Counted from the first letter of the stretch, positions 1-10,645 are shown. The stretch is DNA of 48,885 bases from Nitrospirota bacterium (GCA_015233245.1 JADFYB010000007.1:1-48885), one strand, 5' to 3'. Numbers and translations are program-made. The notes: generated by a model not told the origin, from the letters alone.

Positions 1-1
1 G

Positions 2-1957
2 AAATCGTCCGCTAAAACAGTATTAAACAATGTTTACGAAATAGTGCATACCATTGACCACGGCATGGAGTCATACAGAGAGTCAGCGCTTGCGGCAAAA
101 AAAAGAGAGCTTAAAAACGTCATCATGATGGCTGAAAGTTACATTAACATAATGGAGGCTCAGGCTAAGGCAGGCACTATCTCCCAAGGCAATGTTGAAA
201 AAGAGATTTTGGAAACTCTCAGTAACTTTAAATACGGCAACAATGATTACATCTTTGTCACTGATTATAATTCATTTATACTGGCACACCCGGACAAGAA
301 GGTTCTGCATACCGACTGTTCAAAGTTAGCCGATGTTACAGGCAAACTGGTGGTGTCCCCTATTGTAGAAGGGGCTTTAACGTACGGTGAGGGGTACCAT
401 ACTTATAAGTGGAAAAGGCTTGAAACCGGCGATGAACCACTGGATAAGTTAACCTATTATAAAAATATGCAGGAGCGTAAATGGGTTCTTGCTACCGGAG
501 TTTACATTGATGATATAGAAAAGGCAATGAACTCTATGAAGATATCTGCCATTGACAACTTGCGGCAGATACTGAGGGATGTTAAACTGGCAAAAACAGG
601 CTATGTGTTTATATTTGGCGCGCAAGGCAGTGGATACTATATGACCATTCATCCTATTAAGGCCATGGAATCTACAAATATGAAGCAATACCTTGACCCG
701 GTAACAAAAATACCGCTTTATATAGAGCTGATTTCAGTTGCGGACAAACCCGACGGCTTAAGATATAAGTGGGACAGACCCAACGACCCCGGGAACTATG
801 CTTACGACAAAATTGCCTTTGTTAGGTATTACAAACCGTTTGGCTGGTACATCGGCTCCTCTGTGTATGTGGATGAACTTGAGAGCAGCTCACACATACT
901 TGGCAACCGTATTTTGGCCATTGCATTTTTAAGCCTTATATTTTTGGTATTTTTAGGATATGTTTTTTCAAAGAAAATGGTTGCTCCTCTGAAGATGCTT
1001 GCAGAGACGGCATTACGCATTAAGGGAGGGGATTTAACTGCCACAATTACTATTAATCGTGATGACGAGATAGGCATACTTGCCGATGCCTTTAACAGTA
1101 TGGTGGGGGAGCTTAAGGAAAACATCATGTCCCTGGATGCAAAGGTAAATGAACGAACCTCTGAGCTCCAGGCAGCTTACGATAAACTAAAAGCCGTTGA
1201 TGAGATGAAATCAGCGTTCCTCTCTAACGTCTCTCACGAGTTGCGGACTCCGTTGACGTCAGTGCTGGGGTTTGCAGAGATTATAAAGCAGTCTTTTGAA
1301 GAGACCGTTATGCCACATGTTAATGTGGAAAGTAAAAAGGTGGATCGCTCTGCAAAACGCATTAAAGAAAACATAGAAATTATAATATCGGAAAGTGAGC
1401 GCCTTACGGCTCTTATAAACGATGTGTTAGATATTACAAAAATGGAGGCAGGTAAGATGGTTTGGAAAAAGGATCCCATTAACCTCCAACAACTTCTAAA
1501 CCATGCTGCCAGGGTAACCTCCTCTCTTTTCCAGAGAAAAAACTCCGTACGGCTCGTTATTGAGACAGAAGAGAATATGCCTGACACAGTAGGAGATAAT
1601 TACAGAATTCTACAGGTAGTAATAAACCTGATTTCAAATGCTGTGAAATTTAGTAAACAAGGCGATATCAAAATAAGAGCCTCTTACGATAATAGCAAGG
1701 AGGAGATCCTGGTATCTGTAACAGATACTGGTATAGGCATTCCGAAGGAGGAGCAGGATATGGTTTTTGAGAAATTCAAACAAATTGGTGACACTCTTAC
1801 AGATAAACCAAGAGGGTCAGGGCTTGGGCTTCCCATTAGCAAAGAAATTGTAGAGCACCATCGGGGGCGAATCTGGGTTGAAAGTGAGCTCGGGCATGGG
1901 AGCACTTTTTGTTTTACAATGCCAATGATACAGGCTGAGGCTGCCACCTCAGGATAA
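2..1957 (+). CDS. Sensor histidine kinase: tandem Cache domains, TM, HAMP, HisKA, HATPase_c (5' truncated by window start)
   Basis: Frame is open from base 2 upstream of the listed GTG at 44; Cache-like YIFVTDYNSFILAHPDK and YVFIFGAQGSGYYMTIHP; HisKA SNVSHELRTPLTSV; N box NLISNAVKFS; G boxes DTGIGIP and GSGLGLPI. Confidence 0.93.
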   Translation, partial: KSSAKTVLNNVYEIVHTIDHGMESYRESALAAKKRELKNVIMMAESYINIMEAQAKAGTISQGNVEKEILETLSNFKYGNNDYIFVTDYNSFILAHPDKKVLHTDCSKLADVTGKLVVSPIVEGALTYGEGYHTYKWKRLETGDEPLDKLTYYKNMQERKWVLATGVYIDDIEKAMNSMKISAIDNLRQILRDVKLAKTGYVFIFGAQGSGYYMTIHPIKAMESTNMKQYLDPVTKIPLYIELISVADKPDGLRYKWDRPNDPGNYAYDKIAFVRYYKPFGWYIGSSVYVDELESSSHILGNRILAIAFLSLIFLVFLGYVFSKKMVAPLKMLAETALRIKGGDLTATITINRDDEIGILADAFNSMVGELKENIMSLDAKVNERTSELQAAYDKLKAVDEMKSAFLSNVSHELRTPLTSVLGFAEIIKQSFEETVMPHVNVESKKVDRSAKRIKENIEIIISESERLTALINDVLDITKMEAGKMVWKKDPINLQQLLNHAARVTSSLFQRKNSVRLVIETEENMPDTVGDNYRILQVVINLISNAVKFSKQGDIKIRASYDNSKEEILVSVTDTGIGIPKEEQDMVFEKFKQIGDTLTDKPRGSGLGLPISKEIVEHHRGRIWVESELGHGSTFCFTMPMIQAEAATSG

Positions 1958-2004
1958 CATTAAATTGAGGAAATAACGTATAATGTTTATAAAGAGGAGG
2001 ATAA

Positions 2005-3360
2005 GTGGATCTTTTTAATTTACGAAAGTTCCTTCAGAAAAAAGATACAATTAAACTGATAGACTCGCTTACTAACTCTCTGGGGATAAACGTCTGCATA
2101 GCAGACAGCACTGACACTGTCATATACGGTGCTGACAACCGTAACCACTCAGGGCTCCCTGTAATAGTTAATGATGCAAGCGTCGGGTGGGTCTATGGGC
2201 AGGATACAGCTAAGAGTGAAACGATTGTCACACTGCTTCATCACATGGTAAAAACAGAGATGGAGAGAAAAGCGCTGGCAACTGAGACACTTGATAAATA
2301 CAACGAAATCACAATGCTCTACGATTTTGTAGAAAAAGTTAACACCTTTAATGTTAAAGAGATAGCAAACTTTCTTATAAATCAGGTGTTAGCACAAATC
2401 AAAGCCGATAACGTGTTGGTTATTCTTAAAAACGAAATAAGTGGCAAGCTTGAGATAGCGGCTGGATATGGTACAACCTATGACATTGGTAAGGAGCTGC
2501 CACAACAAACAGGAGCTGTCTGTGACATTATGCTTAGTGGCAAGGCTGCAATAATAAATGACTGCCGCTCAAACTCCTCATGTGTGTTGGATATAGGTAA
2601 CATAAACTCCATGATATGTGCTCCGTTAAAAGCAAAGGAAAAGACCCTTGGTGTTGTAACAGCAAGCACAGAAAAGTCATATAATTATTGTGCGGATGAT
2701 CTCAGGTTTTTCTGCACTTTGGTCTCTCAGGCGGCCTTTGCCATTGATAACGCAAGGCTTTACGAGTCTCTTAAGGGAGCTTTTATTAAAACAGTTCACA
2801 CACTTGCTGAGACCATTGAACAGAGGGATCCCTACACAGGAGGGCATACAAAGCGGGTAATGAGCTTTAGCATTGCTATAGCCGAGACCCTCAAGTTATC
2901 AAGCAGGGAGAGAGAGAGGCTTGAACTTGCCTCGGTCCTTCACGACATAGGAAAGATAGGGGTCAGTGATAATGTGCTGCGTAAGACAACTAAGCTTACT
3001 GATGAGGAGTTTGAAGAGATCAAAACACATCCGGCCAGCGGACAACAGATACTGTCTTACATAGAAGAGCTAAGAGACATAATACCGGGGGTTAAGTCTC
3101 ACCATGAGCGTTTTGATGGCAAGGGGTATCCTGAGGGGCTTAAGGGCACGGATATAGACCTGATAGCACGGATAATAGCCGTTGCTGACTCCTTCGATGC
3201 TATGACCTCAGACAGACCTTACAGAAAGGGACTGCCTTTTGAAGTTGCTCTATCTGAAGTGAAAAAATGCTCAGGTACTCAGTTTGATGCTGATGTTGTT
3301 GAGGCTTTTATAAAGGCATGTAGCGAAAACAAGATTAGACCCGCCGAACCGGGGAAATAA
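2005..3360 (+). CDS. GAF domain plus HD-GYP domain protein (putative c-di-GMP phosphodiesterase)
   Basis: HD motif VLHDIGKIG, HHERFDGKGYPEGLKG, ADSFDAMTSDRPYRKG; GTG start with GAGGAGG upstream. Confidence 0.92.
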   Translation: MDLFNLRKFLQKKDTIKLIDSLTNSLGINVCIADSTDTVIYGADNRNHSGLPVIVNDASVGWVYGQDTAKSETIVTLLHHMVKTEMERKALATETLDKYNEITMLYDFVEKVNTFNVKEIANFLINQVLAQIKADNVLVILKNEISGKLEIAAGYGTTYDIGKELPQQTGAVCDIMLSGKAAIINDCRSNSSCVLDIGNINSMICAPLKAKEKTLGVVTASTEKSYNYCADDLRFFCTLVSQAAFAIDNARLYESLKGAFIKTVHTLAETIEQRDPYTGGHTKRVMSFSIAIAETLKLSSRERERLELASVLHDIGKIGVSDNVLRKTTKLTDEEFEEIKTHPASGQQILSYIEELRDIIPGVKSHHERFDGKGYPEGLKGTDIDLIARIIAVADSFDAMTSDRPYRKGLPFEVALSEVKKCSGTQFDADVVEAFIKACSENKIRPAEPGK

Positions 3361-3381
3361 ATTAAAGGAGGGACAGTAATA

Positions 3382-3759
3382 ATGCCGATAATACTTATAG
3401 CAGATGATGAACAGCACATACGCATGTTAATCGAACAGACCCTCGAGACTCTGGAGGATGAGGGAGTGGAGATTCTTACAGCGGAAAATGGCGCTGAGGC
3501 GCTTGAAATAATTAAGGAAAAACGCCCTGAGCTTGTTTTTCTTGACGTTATGATGCCAAAGATGAACGGCTTTGACGTGTGCCACACTGTTAAGAATGTA
3601 CTTTGTATCACAGGAGTATATATAATAATGCTAACAGCTAAGGGTCAGGAATTTGACAAGGAAAAAGGCGTCGAGAGCGGCTGTAATGAGTATGTCACAA
3701 AACCCTTCAGTCCGAGGGAATTGAAAAACAAGGCTAAGGAAATACTTGGGCTTATATGA
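3382..3759 (+). CDS. Single-domain response regulator (REC)
   Basis: DDE acidic pocket, LVFLDVMMPKMNG phospho-acceptor, MLTAKG, KPF. Confidence 0.93.
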   Translation: MPIILIADDEQHIRMLIEQTLETLEDEGVEILTAENGAEALEIIKEKRPELVFLDVMMPKMNGFDVCHTVKNVLCITGVYIIMLTAKGQEFDKEKGVESGCNEYVTKPFSPRELKNKAKEILGLI

Positions 3760-4360
3760 GAGGATAACTGTTGTGAAGGCTTACGGCATGAGGCGGATTG
3801 CGTTATCTGCCCTTGTGGTTGTTGTGTTACTTTTAGCAACAGGGTGCGCTAAGAAGCAGGTGATACGTGAGCCTGAATCTCTGGAGCAGGAGACAAAAAC
3901 ACCATATGATGTTTTAGAGAAAAACATTTACAGCGCAACCAAGCCTTTCATAGGAAAAAAATACAAGACAGGAGCTAATCCTGAAAAATCTCCGTACACC
4001 GATTGCTCTCACCTTGTATGTGCAGTAACAAAAAACTCACTATCTGGCAGCGGCTTTGATTTTAAACCTCAGTACCTGCCCTCCGATAAGATATACGACA
4101 TGTCTTACGAGGTAACAAAACATGAAATCCGGCCAGGTGATCTGATGTTTTTCACAGACAGTAAAAACAGCCAAAACCATGTAGGTTTAATCACAAGGAT
4201 ACACAAAGGGGCGGTTTATTTTGTGCAAGCATCTTCACAGGCAGGCGTGGTGGAAAGTTCAACTAAATCGGATGCATGGGAGTATTACTGGAAAAGGCGG
4301 TTTGATTCTTTCAGGAGATGGAAAAAGATAGTTTTTAAAGAACTCGGATTAAAATATTAG
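3746..4360 (+). CDS. NlpC/P60-family lipoprotein (putative peptidoglycan hydrolase)
   Basis: Lipobox-like LLLATGCAKK; YTDCSHLVCAV catalytic Cys region; HVGLI catalytic His region. Confidence 0.8.
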   Translation: MGLYERITVVKAYGMRRIALSALVVVVLLLATGCAKKQVIREPESLEQETKTPYDVLEKNIYSATKPFIGKKYKTGANPEKSPYTDCSHLVCAVTKNSLSGSGFDFKPQYLPSDKIYDMSYEVTKHEIRPGDLMFFTDSKNSQNHVGLITRIHKGAVYFVQASSQAGVVESSTKSDAWEYYWKRRFDSFRRWKKIVFKELGLKY

Positions 4361-4440
4361 TAATTGAGTTGAAATAATTATTATTTGATGTTAAAATAAC
4401 TTATAGTTACCAAAGAAAGGTTTACAGAGACGGGGAGAAT

Positions 4441-4677
4441 ATGAAGAAAAAAACATTTATACTAACGGTTACGGTTCTTTTGTTACCGCTTGTGCCTTTT
4501 TTTCTGCCAATAGCGTTGATATACTTGTTTGCGGCAATTAATTTGAGCAAAGGTTACAGCAGACTTTATTGCGGAGGGGTTAAACCTACAACACGGGAAA
4601 TTATCATCGAGAGCCTGCAGGACAAGGGAGTAGCAGTGCCAGCATGGCTTAAGACCAAGCCAAGACCATGTTACTAA
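4441..4677 (+). CDS. Small putative membrane protein, unknown function
   Basis: 78-aa ORF with hydrophobic N-terminus in a + strand gap; GGGGA upstream. Confidence 0.5.
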   Translation: MKKKTFILTVTVLLLPLVPFFLPIALIYLFAAINLSKGYSRLYCGGVKPTTREIIIESLQDKGVAVPAWLKTKPRPCY

Positions 4678-4700
4678 GCCTTAGTTCCTTCTAAACAAAG

Positions 4701-6209
4701 CTAGTTGCTGACCTTTTTATCATTGCCTTTAATTTCCACGTATAGCCGTATTAGCGATTTTTCATCCTCAGTAAGGTCAAGAAACTGCCCGCCTGCGAAT
4801 TGGTAACCGCCTGTGATTTTTGAGTTTTTTATCTGAAGACGGATGTTTTTAAGGTGTTTGTCAAAAATCTCAAACTGCAGCTCATACACACGTTTTACTT
4901 TTAATGATTCGTGGCCTGTGGCAAATGCCATGGTTGAAATCTTAAGCAGACAGCCACTGACGCTGAAGTTAAGAATAAGAGAGCGGACGGAAAACCCTGT
5001 TTCCGGCTCTTTAACAACAGCACTACAGTTTGCAATAAATCTGCTGTGGCGTCTTTTTTTGGCAGGGGATTTCTCAAAATCTGAAAATCCCCAAAGTTTA
5101 TGCGGATTTATGTGAAGATTTACGTCCGAGTATGAAAGCATCTCCACTACGGCGTAATCGTCCTCAGACGTGTCACGTTTTATTGGGTTAGACGATGGAA
5201 ATCCATTTGCCTTCAATATGGTTTTAACCACAGGGGTATTAGCAAGTTTTCCTCTTGCTATAACTACAGCAACCTCCTTATTCTTAAGTTTAACAAATGA
5301 CCCGGGAGGATAAATCCCCAGATGTTTTATAAACAACATGGCAAGCGTTTCATCCACATCTTTTCCCTTTTGAAGAAAAATCCTTTTCATTGCCTCGTTA
5401 GCATAAAGAGGCCCCCTGTAGTTTCTCTCAGATACCATAGTGCAGTATATGTCGGCAAGACGGGCAACCCGTGAGCTTTCTGAGATTTCCTCTCCTTTAA
5501 GTTTCATGGGATAACCGCCTCCGTCATAGGATTCATGGTGTTCCATGACAGTGCGCAGCCATAGTTCATCCTTTACCCCGTGTGCCTCCAGCATTTCAAC
5601 ACTTTTTGCAGGGTGGTTCTCTATTTCCTTGCGTTGGGATTGTGTCAGAGGAAGAGTTTGGCGCAGCAGTACGTTTTGAAGTTCTACAATTGATATATTC
5701 ATAGTGACAACGGCGGCTATCAGTGATTTTCGCCACTCAGAGCTCCGGTTGAGCCTCCTTGCTATGATTTCAGCCACTGTTGCCGTATGAATAGGGTGTT
5801 TTACAGTGTATGAAAGACTTCTGTCCATGTAGAGAGCACCCAAAGATAAGTCCTCGTCATCATAGCAGCACTGCTGAATACTATCGGTTATCTGATTGAC
5901 ACGCAACGACATGTTTAACTTTTCAGATGTATCTTTTACGAGGCTGTTGTAGTTATCTGTTACGCTTTGGATTATCTCAAACGGGGTTTCAACCATTAAG
6001 CTGCCCTCACCTGCCGATAAATCTTGCTCGAACTCGTGGTAAACCGTCTTTGCATATGGAGTCATGAGGTCGTTTAACATTCTGAGTTCGCCCTCGTTTC
6101 TTACCACATAACCACGCTGCAGCATGAGTTTTCCATGAACGTCATAAACGGGATGTGTAAGAGGTACACCAACACGGATGTCTTTAAGTCCTATGAGTCT
6201 GCTTTCCAT
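4701..6209 (-). CDS. HD-GYP domain protein with C-terminal PilZ-like domain
   Basis: MEHHESYDGGGYPMKLKGEEI, ADIYCTMVSERNYRGPL; C-terminal RHSRFIANCSAVVKEPETGFSVRSLILNFSVSGCLLKI resembles PilZ. The first HD residues are not obvious, so activity is uncertain. Confidence 0.8.
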   Translation of the reverse strand: MESRLIGLKDIRVGVPLTHPVYDVHGKLMLQRGYVVRNEGELRMLNDLMTPYAKTVYHEFEQDLSAGEGSLMVETPFEIIQSVTDNYNSLVKDTSEKLNMSLRVNQITDSIQQCCYDDEDLSLGALYMDRSLSYTVKHPIHTATVAEIIARRLNRSSEWRKSLIAAVVTMNISIVELQNVLLRQTLPLTQSQRKEIENHPAKSVEMLEAHGVKDELWLRTVMEHHESYDGGGYPMKLKGEEISESSRVARLADIYCTMVSERNYRGPLYANEAMKRIFLQKGKDVDETLAMLFIKHLGIYPPGSFVKLKNKEVAVVIARGKLANTPVVKTILKANGFPSSNPIKRDTSEDDYAVVEMLSYSDVNLHINPHKLWGFSDFEKSPAKKRRHSRFIANCSAVVKEPETGFSVRSLILNFSVSGCLLKISTMAFATGHESLKVKRVYELQFEIFDKHLKNIRLQIKNSKITGGYQFAGGQFLDLTEDEKSLIRLYVEIKGNDKKVSN

Positions 6210-6294
6210 TGCAGGCGCCTTATTGAGAAGTTATACCAATTATATTTTACTAAATGAAAGACTCACCCCATAACGGCAGGAGTGACTCACTCCC

Positions 6295-6588
6295 TCAGAC
6301 TTTCTTTACTTTAAGCACATCTTTTAGATTTAATGTTTCAAGCAAAGTGAACAATCTCTCATCTTTTACCAAAAGTTTAATTCCTATTTGATTTTCCAGT
6401 ACAATCTTTAGCAAGTAACCTATTAATGAGGACGGCATCGAGACTGAATCAACGACCTTGATTGACAAGCTGTTTGTCCCCTTTTCTAAAAGGCTGCTGA
6501 GCGAGCCTTTGATTTTTAAATAATCATCTATTGTTTTAATATGGCCAGTTACTGTTAGCTCAGAGTCACTTGTTAACATGATTTCCAT
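6295..6588 (-). CDS. STAS-domain anti-sigma factor antagonist-like protein
   Basis: Size and fold pattern of SpoIIAA/RsbV; DSVSMPSSLIGYLLK around the usual phospho-Ser site; adjacent to a PP2C/HATPase protein. Confidence 0.75.
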   Translation of the reverse strand: MEIMLTSDSELTVTGHIKTIDDYLKIKGSLSSLLEKGTNSLSIKVVDSVSMPSSLIGYLLKIVLENQIGIKLLVKDERLFTLLETLNLKDVLKVKKV

Positions 6589-6595
6589 AGTTTCC

Positions 6596-8275
6596 TCATC
6601 CTATCGCGTTTATCAGTACCGCAATGGTACCTGGTTCATTATACAATACCTTATTTGAAAGAGTTTTTGCAATTTTAATTCCCCTGCCAGACAATTGTTT
6701 ATTATCCGGATTTGCGTCGTTAAGTTTAGAAACATCAAAACCAAAACCTTCATCCTCAATTTTTATCACTAAAAATTCTCGTATTTGATGTTTAATGGTA
6801 TTAATGGTTACTGTTATTTTTTTGTCAACGAGTTTTTCTTTCTCAAGCAGAAAATCCTCGTATGTGCCTTTTTTGACCATTTCATTTTTTTCGCTTGATT
6901 TTATGTTCAGATTGCCGTGTTCGTAAGCGTTTATCAGAAGTTCATTGAAAGAACTTATAGTTGCAACATTCAGCTCTTCTTTTAAACCTATAGAGGACAG
7001 ATATTTTTCCACCTCACATCCAAGGTAGTTAACCTGTTCAATCCGGTTCTCTATTACGAAGGTCTGTTGGTTTTTGCTAGGGCAGTTTAACCTCTGAAGC
7101 AGGATAAATGTAATATCGTCTTCGGATGTTTCCGTTGCTGCTTTGAATTTTTCGTATAAATCATCTTTGAAAGCAGAGTTAAGGAAATCGTCTTCAAGCT
7201 CCTCTTGGTAAATGCCGCTCTTGTTTATAGTGCGGCATTCATTTAAGCCATCGCTATAGATGAGGATCTTTGTTATGTTTTTAAGGCTGCAACTGTTAAT
7301 AACATGAGAGTTGATATATCGCATAATTGGCAGGTTATTACATCTCAATTTAAGCAGTGAGCCGTCAGATTTTTCTATAAGCACAGGCGGCATGGAATAT
7401 ATGGCATAGTCCATGGTTTCATTTTGAAAATCGAAAAAGACAAAAGCTGCACACAGGATTTCCTCAGATAGAAGCTCTTTTTTTATAAACTCAGTATAGT
7501 TTACTACAAAATCCTTAAAGTCAAAATTGCCGCTTTGTTTACTTTGGTCAATCATGTGATTAATGAAAGAGGTTGTAAGGATGGTTGTGACTGAGGCAGA
7601 AAGACCCTTACCCATAGCATCGGATATACAAAACAGGTACTTTTGGCTTGACACTTCTCGTATGGAGTAGCTGTCACCGCTTAATATATCCAATGGTACG
7701 TAGCAAACCCCCACAAACCATAAACTTTTGTCAGGGGATTCAATTGTTCTATGGCTGAGATCGTTTTTTATTATTTTAAGCTCTTTTAGAAAAGCCATCT
7801 CCTGTTGTGCCGAGTGGTATTTTTCCTTATACCGGAGAATTTCAAGTTCCTGGGCCTGATTTTTTTGTACAATATCCTCCACCACGTACTGTGAAACAGC
7901 CATTTCAATGGCATCAATAAGGGCTGGCATCTGAATCGGTTTTATGACAAACTGTGTTACGCCGAGATTGATTGATTCAATTAAGAAATCCGTGTCAACA
8001 TAACCTGTTATCAGGATAATAGGAATCCGCTGGTTAATTTTTCGTATTTTCCTTATGAGATCGAGGCCGTTTAGCTCAGGCATCATGTAATCTGTGAGGA
8101 TGAGGTCAATGTGGTTTTGGTTAAACTTCATGAGTGCTTTCATCCCGTCCTCAGCCACTATGACATCTTTAAATATGCGCATCAGCTTTCTGATAAGCCA
8201 CGGTGCCGACTCGTCATCAACATAGAGAACGGTTAATCCCTTTTTTATTTCAAATAATTGGTTGAAATCAAGCAT
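6596..8275 (-). CDS. REC - PP2C (SpoIIE/RsbU) - HATPase (RsbW-like) fusion regulator
   Basis: MLDFNQLFEIKKGLTVLYVDDESAPWL with LILTDYMMPELNGLD; PP2C GDSYSI...ISDAMGKGLSAS...DDITFI; HATPase FNELLINAYEHGNLNI and DEGFGFD...GRGIKIAK. Start set at ATG 8275 rather than 8614 because the listed extension runs antisense through gspG. Confidence 0.85.
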   Translation of the reverse strand: MLDFNQLFEIKKGLTVLYVDDESAPWLIRKLMRIFKDVIVAEDGMKALMKFNQNHIDLILTDYMMPELNGLDLIRKIRKINQRIPIILITGYVDTDFLIESINLGVTQFVIKPIQMPALIDAIEMAVSQYVVEDIVQKNQAQELEILRYKEKYHSAQQEMAFLKELKIIKNDLSHRTIESPDKSLWFVGVCYVPLDILSGDSYSIREVSSQKYLFCISDAMGKGLSASVTTILTTSFINHMIDQSKQSGNFDFKDFVVNYTEFIKKELLSEEILCAAFVFFDFQNETMDYAIYSMPPVLIEKSDGSLLKLRCNNLPIMRYINSHVINSCSLKNITKILIYSDGLNECRTINKSGIYQEELEDDFLNSAFKDDLYEKFKAATETSEDDITFILLQRLNCPSKNQQTFVIENRIEQVNYLGCEVEKYLSSIGLKEELNVATISSFNELLINAYEHGNLNIKSSEKNEMVKKGTYEDFLLEKEKLVDKKITVTINTIKHQIREFLVIKIEDEGFGFDVSKLNDANPDNKQLSGRGIKIAKTLSNKVLYNEPGTIAVLINAIG

Positions 8276-8426
8276 AATTATATCAGCCGATGATAGATTA
8301 TAGTTTATTGCGGCCTTTGCCGTCAACTTTACTAAAATTTTATAAAACTTTACACATTGACGCTTTGACTGTAAAAATGGTTGAATACATAGGATACTTA
8401 TATTCGATAAAAAGATTTTATAGAAA

Positions 8427-8870
8427 ATGATTGGAGCAAACGCAATGACAGAACAAAGAATTATTAAGAGGTCGTCGGCAGAGATGGTTAATAATAGAAA
8501 GGGTTTTACGCTTATGGAGATACTCATAGTGGTTATGATTATAGGTCTTATTGCCTCTTTGATAGCTCCTAATATTATGGGCAGATTTGCTAGATCACAG
8601 GAGGAAATAGCCAAGGCGCAAGTGGAGATGCTCTCCTCCTCGGTACAGTCCTTCTACCTTGATATTGGGCGCTGTCCGGCTGATTTAAATGAACTGATTG
8701 CTTCTACGGAAAAGCTATGGAGAGGACCGTATCTTTCTAAAAAAATCATTCCCGATGACCCCTGGCACAGAGCCTATCAGTACAAGTGTCCCGGCGAACA
8801 CGGCACTTTTGACCTCTATTCCCTTGGGCCTAACGGCAAAGTGGATGACCAGATAATAAAAAATTGGTAA
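8427..8870 (+). CDS. gspG: Type II secretion major pseudopilin GspG (true start possibly ATG 8484)
   Basis: Prepilin site RKG/FTLMEILIVVMIIGLIASLIAPNIMGR; DPWHRAYQYKCPGEHGTFDLYSLGPNGK. Confidence 0.93.
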   Translation: MIGANAMTEQRIIKRSSAEMVNNRKGFTLMEILIVVMIIGLIASLIAPNIMGRFARSQEEIAKAQVEMLSSSVQSFYLDIGRCPADLNELIASTEKLWRGPYLSKKIIPDDPWHRAYQYKCPGEHGTFDLYSLGPNGKVDDQIIKNW

Positions 8871-10645
8871 ACGAACTCCTGACAGACACCACACCTGCCG
8901 CTGACTCCCAATCGCTTAACTCAACCGGCGATAATGCTCCCCACGGGCTTTTTTCATCCTCACCGCTGATAGGACAGATACTTACCGATAAGTTTGGTAT
9001 AAGACAAGAGGAGATAGCAAAGGCTCTTGACGTTCAAAATGAAATCGGTGGGTTCATTGGACAGATTCTTATCAGCACCGGCGCCATTACCGACTATCAA
9101 CTGATTGAAAGTCTCTCCATCCAGCTTGGAATCCCAGCCTTTGACAGAGAGGCCTTCGGAGAGCCAAAAGATGATTTGGTTCAAGCGTTTGCCGGAAAAC
9201 TTAATATTGACTACTTGATAAGAAACCGCTTTGTTCCCATTGAGTTACAACAAACCCCACCTGGGCTATCTGTCACGCTTATTACAAACGATCCGCTTAA
9301 CGCTCCAATTATTGACTACATTACGATGGCGCTGAACGCCGATGTCACGGTGCTTCTTGCCACAGAACAGACCATCAACGAGTTTTCAAGACCATTTAAA
9401 GTGTCCGACAAAGACCTCGTATCACTTAGTCTTGACGATAATCCGGAGTTGCTTAAGGAGATGGCATCAGAAGCTCCTGTCATTAAGTTTTTAAATAATC
9501 TGCTTAGTTCTGCCGTTGAACTCAGAGCCTCAGACATTCACATAGAACCCTCAGAAAGCGCCCATCGGATAAAGATGCGCATTGACGGAGTCCTCCACGA
9601 AACGCAGGATGTTGAGGATAAGCTATATCTTGCCATTATTTCAAGAATAAAACTCCTTGCAGGGCTTGACATTGCCGAAAAGAGACTGCCGCAGGACGGT
9701 AAATTCAGCACTAAAATCGCATCGGCGTTGATTGATATCAGAGTGTCCTCAATTCCTTTTGCAATAGGCGAGGGCGTGGTTATGAGGCTTCTATACAGAG
9801 AGCGCCTCACATTTGACATCACAAAACTTGGCATCGAGCCCGATGTGGCACCTGTTATTTTAGACCTTATTAATGTGCCCTTTGGAATTTTGCTTGTAAC
9901 AGGCCCCACAGGCTCCGGAAAAACCACCTCGCTCTACTCTATGATTAGCACACTGGACAGGAAAGAGAAAAAGATAATAACAGTTGAGGACCCCGTTGAG
10001 TACAAACTTGACGGAATAAACCAGATACAGGTCAAATCGGAAATAGCCCTCACATTTGCCGCCGCTCTTCGTTCCATTTTAAGACATGACCCTGATGTCA
10101 TAATGGTCGGTGAAATCAGAGACCCGGAAACGGCTGAGGTTGCCGTGCAATCTGCCCTTACAGGGCACCTTGTGCTCTCAACACTGCACACAAACGATGC
10201 TCCAAGCAGTTTGTTTCGCTTAATTGAAATGGGGCTTGAGGACTATTTGCTTAATGCCTCTGTGCTTGGCATTATTGCCCAAAGAATTGTCAGAAGGAAT
10301 TGCCCTCACTGCTCTGTTGCAATTGAAGCGCCAGAGCACATTGTTAAAAAGTATAACCTTAACGAGCTGATTAAACGATTCAGCGGACTAGATCTCTCTC
10401 TTAATTTGAAAAAAGGACAGGGCTGCAAAAAATGCTCCGGCACCGGCTATCGGGGGATGCTTGCCATTTACGAGGTGTTTAAATATACCGAGGATCTTAA
10501 GGAATTGTTTATAAAAGAGCACTCCATTGTCTCACTAAAACGGCGGCTTGTTGAGGTGCATAACTTCAGAACCCTCAGAGAGGACGGACTGATTAAGGTA
10601 ATCTCAGGTATAACGACAATTGAGGAGGTGCTCAGGGTTACGTGA
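8864..10645 (+). CDS. gspE: Type II secretion ATPase GspE
   Basis: Walker A GPTGSGKTTSLY; DPDVIMVGEIRDPETAE; TGHLVLSTLHTND; zinc tetracysteine CPHC...CKKC. Confidence 0.96.
   Translation: MVNELLTDTTPAADSQSLNSTGDNAPHGLFSSSPLIGQILTDKFGIRQEEIAKALDVQNEIGGFIGQILISTGAITDYQLIESLSIQLGIPAFDREAFGEPKDDLVQAFAGKLNIDYLIRNRFVPIELQQTPPGLSVTLITNDPLNAPIIDYITMALNADVTVLLATEQTINEFSRPFKVSDKDLVSLSLDDNPELLKEMASEAPVIKFLNNLLSSAVELRASDIHIEPSESAHRIKMRIDGVLHETQDVEDKLYLAIISRIKLLAGLDIAEKRLPQDGKFSTKIASALIDIRVSSIPFAIGEGVVMRLLYRERLTFDITKLGIEPDVAPVILDLINVPFGILLVTGPTGSGKTTSLYSMISTLDRKEKKIITVEDPVEYKLDGINQIQVKSEIALTFAAALRSILRHDPDVIMVGEIRDPETAEVAVQSALTGHLVLSTLHTNDAPSSLFRLIEMGLEDYLLNASVLGIIAQRIVRRNCPHCSVAIEAPEHIVKKYNLNELIKRFSGLDLSLNLKKGQGCKKCSGTGYRGMLAIYEVFKYTEDLKELFIKEHSIVSLKRRLVEVHNFRTLREDGLIKVISGITTIEEVLRVT

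Noticed and set aside
829-1587. Minus-strand ORFs of 99 and 117 aa inside the histidine kinase gene
   Set aside because: Antisense shadows of a confident CDS with no motif or RBS.
8276-8614. N-terminal extension of the REC-PP2C protein in the ORF track (start 8614)
   Set aside because: It lies antisense across the gspG start, lacks a recognisable domain, and the REC domain begins naturally at ATG 8275.
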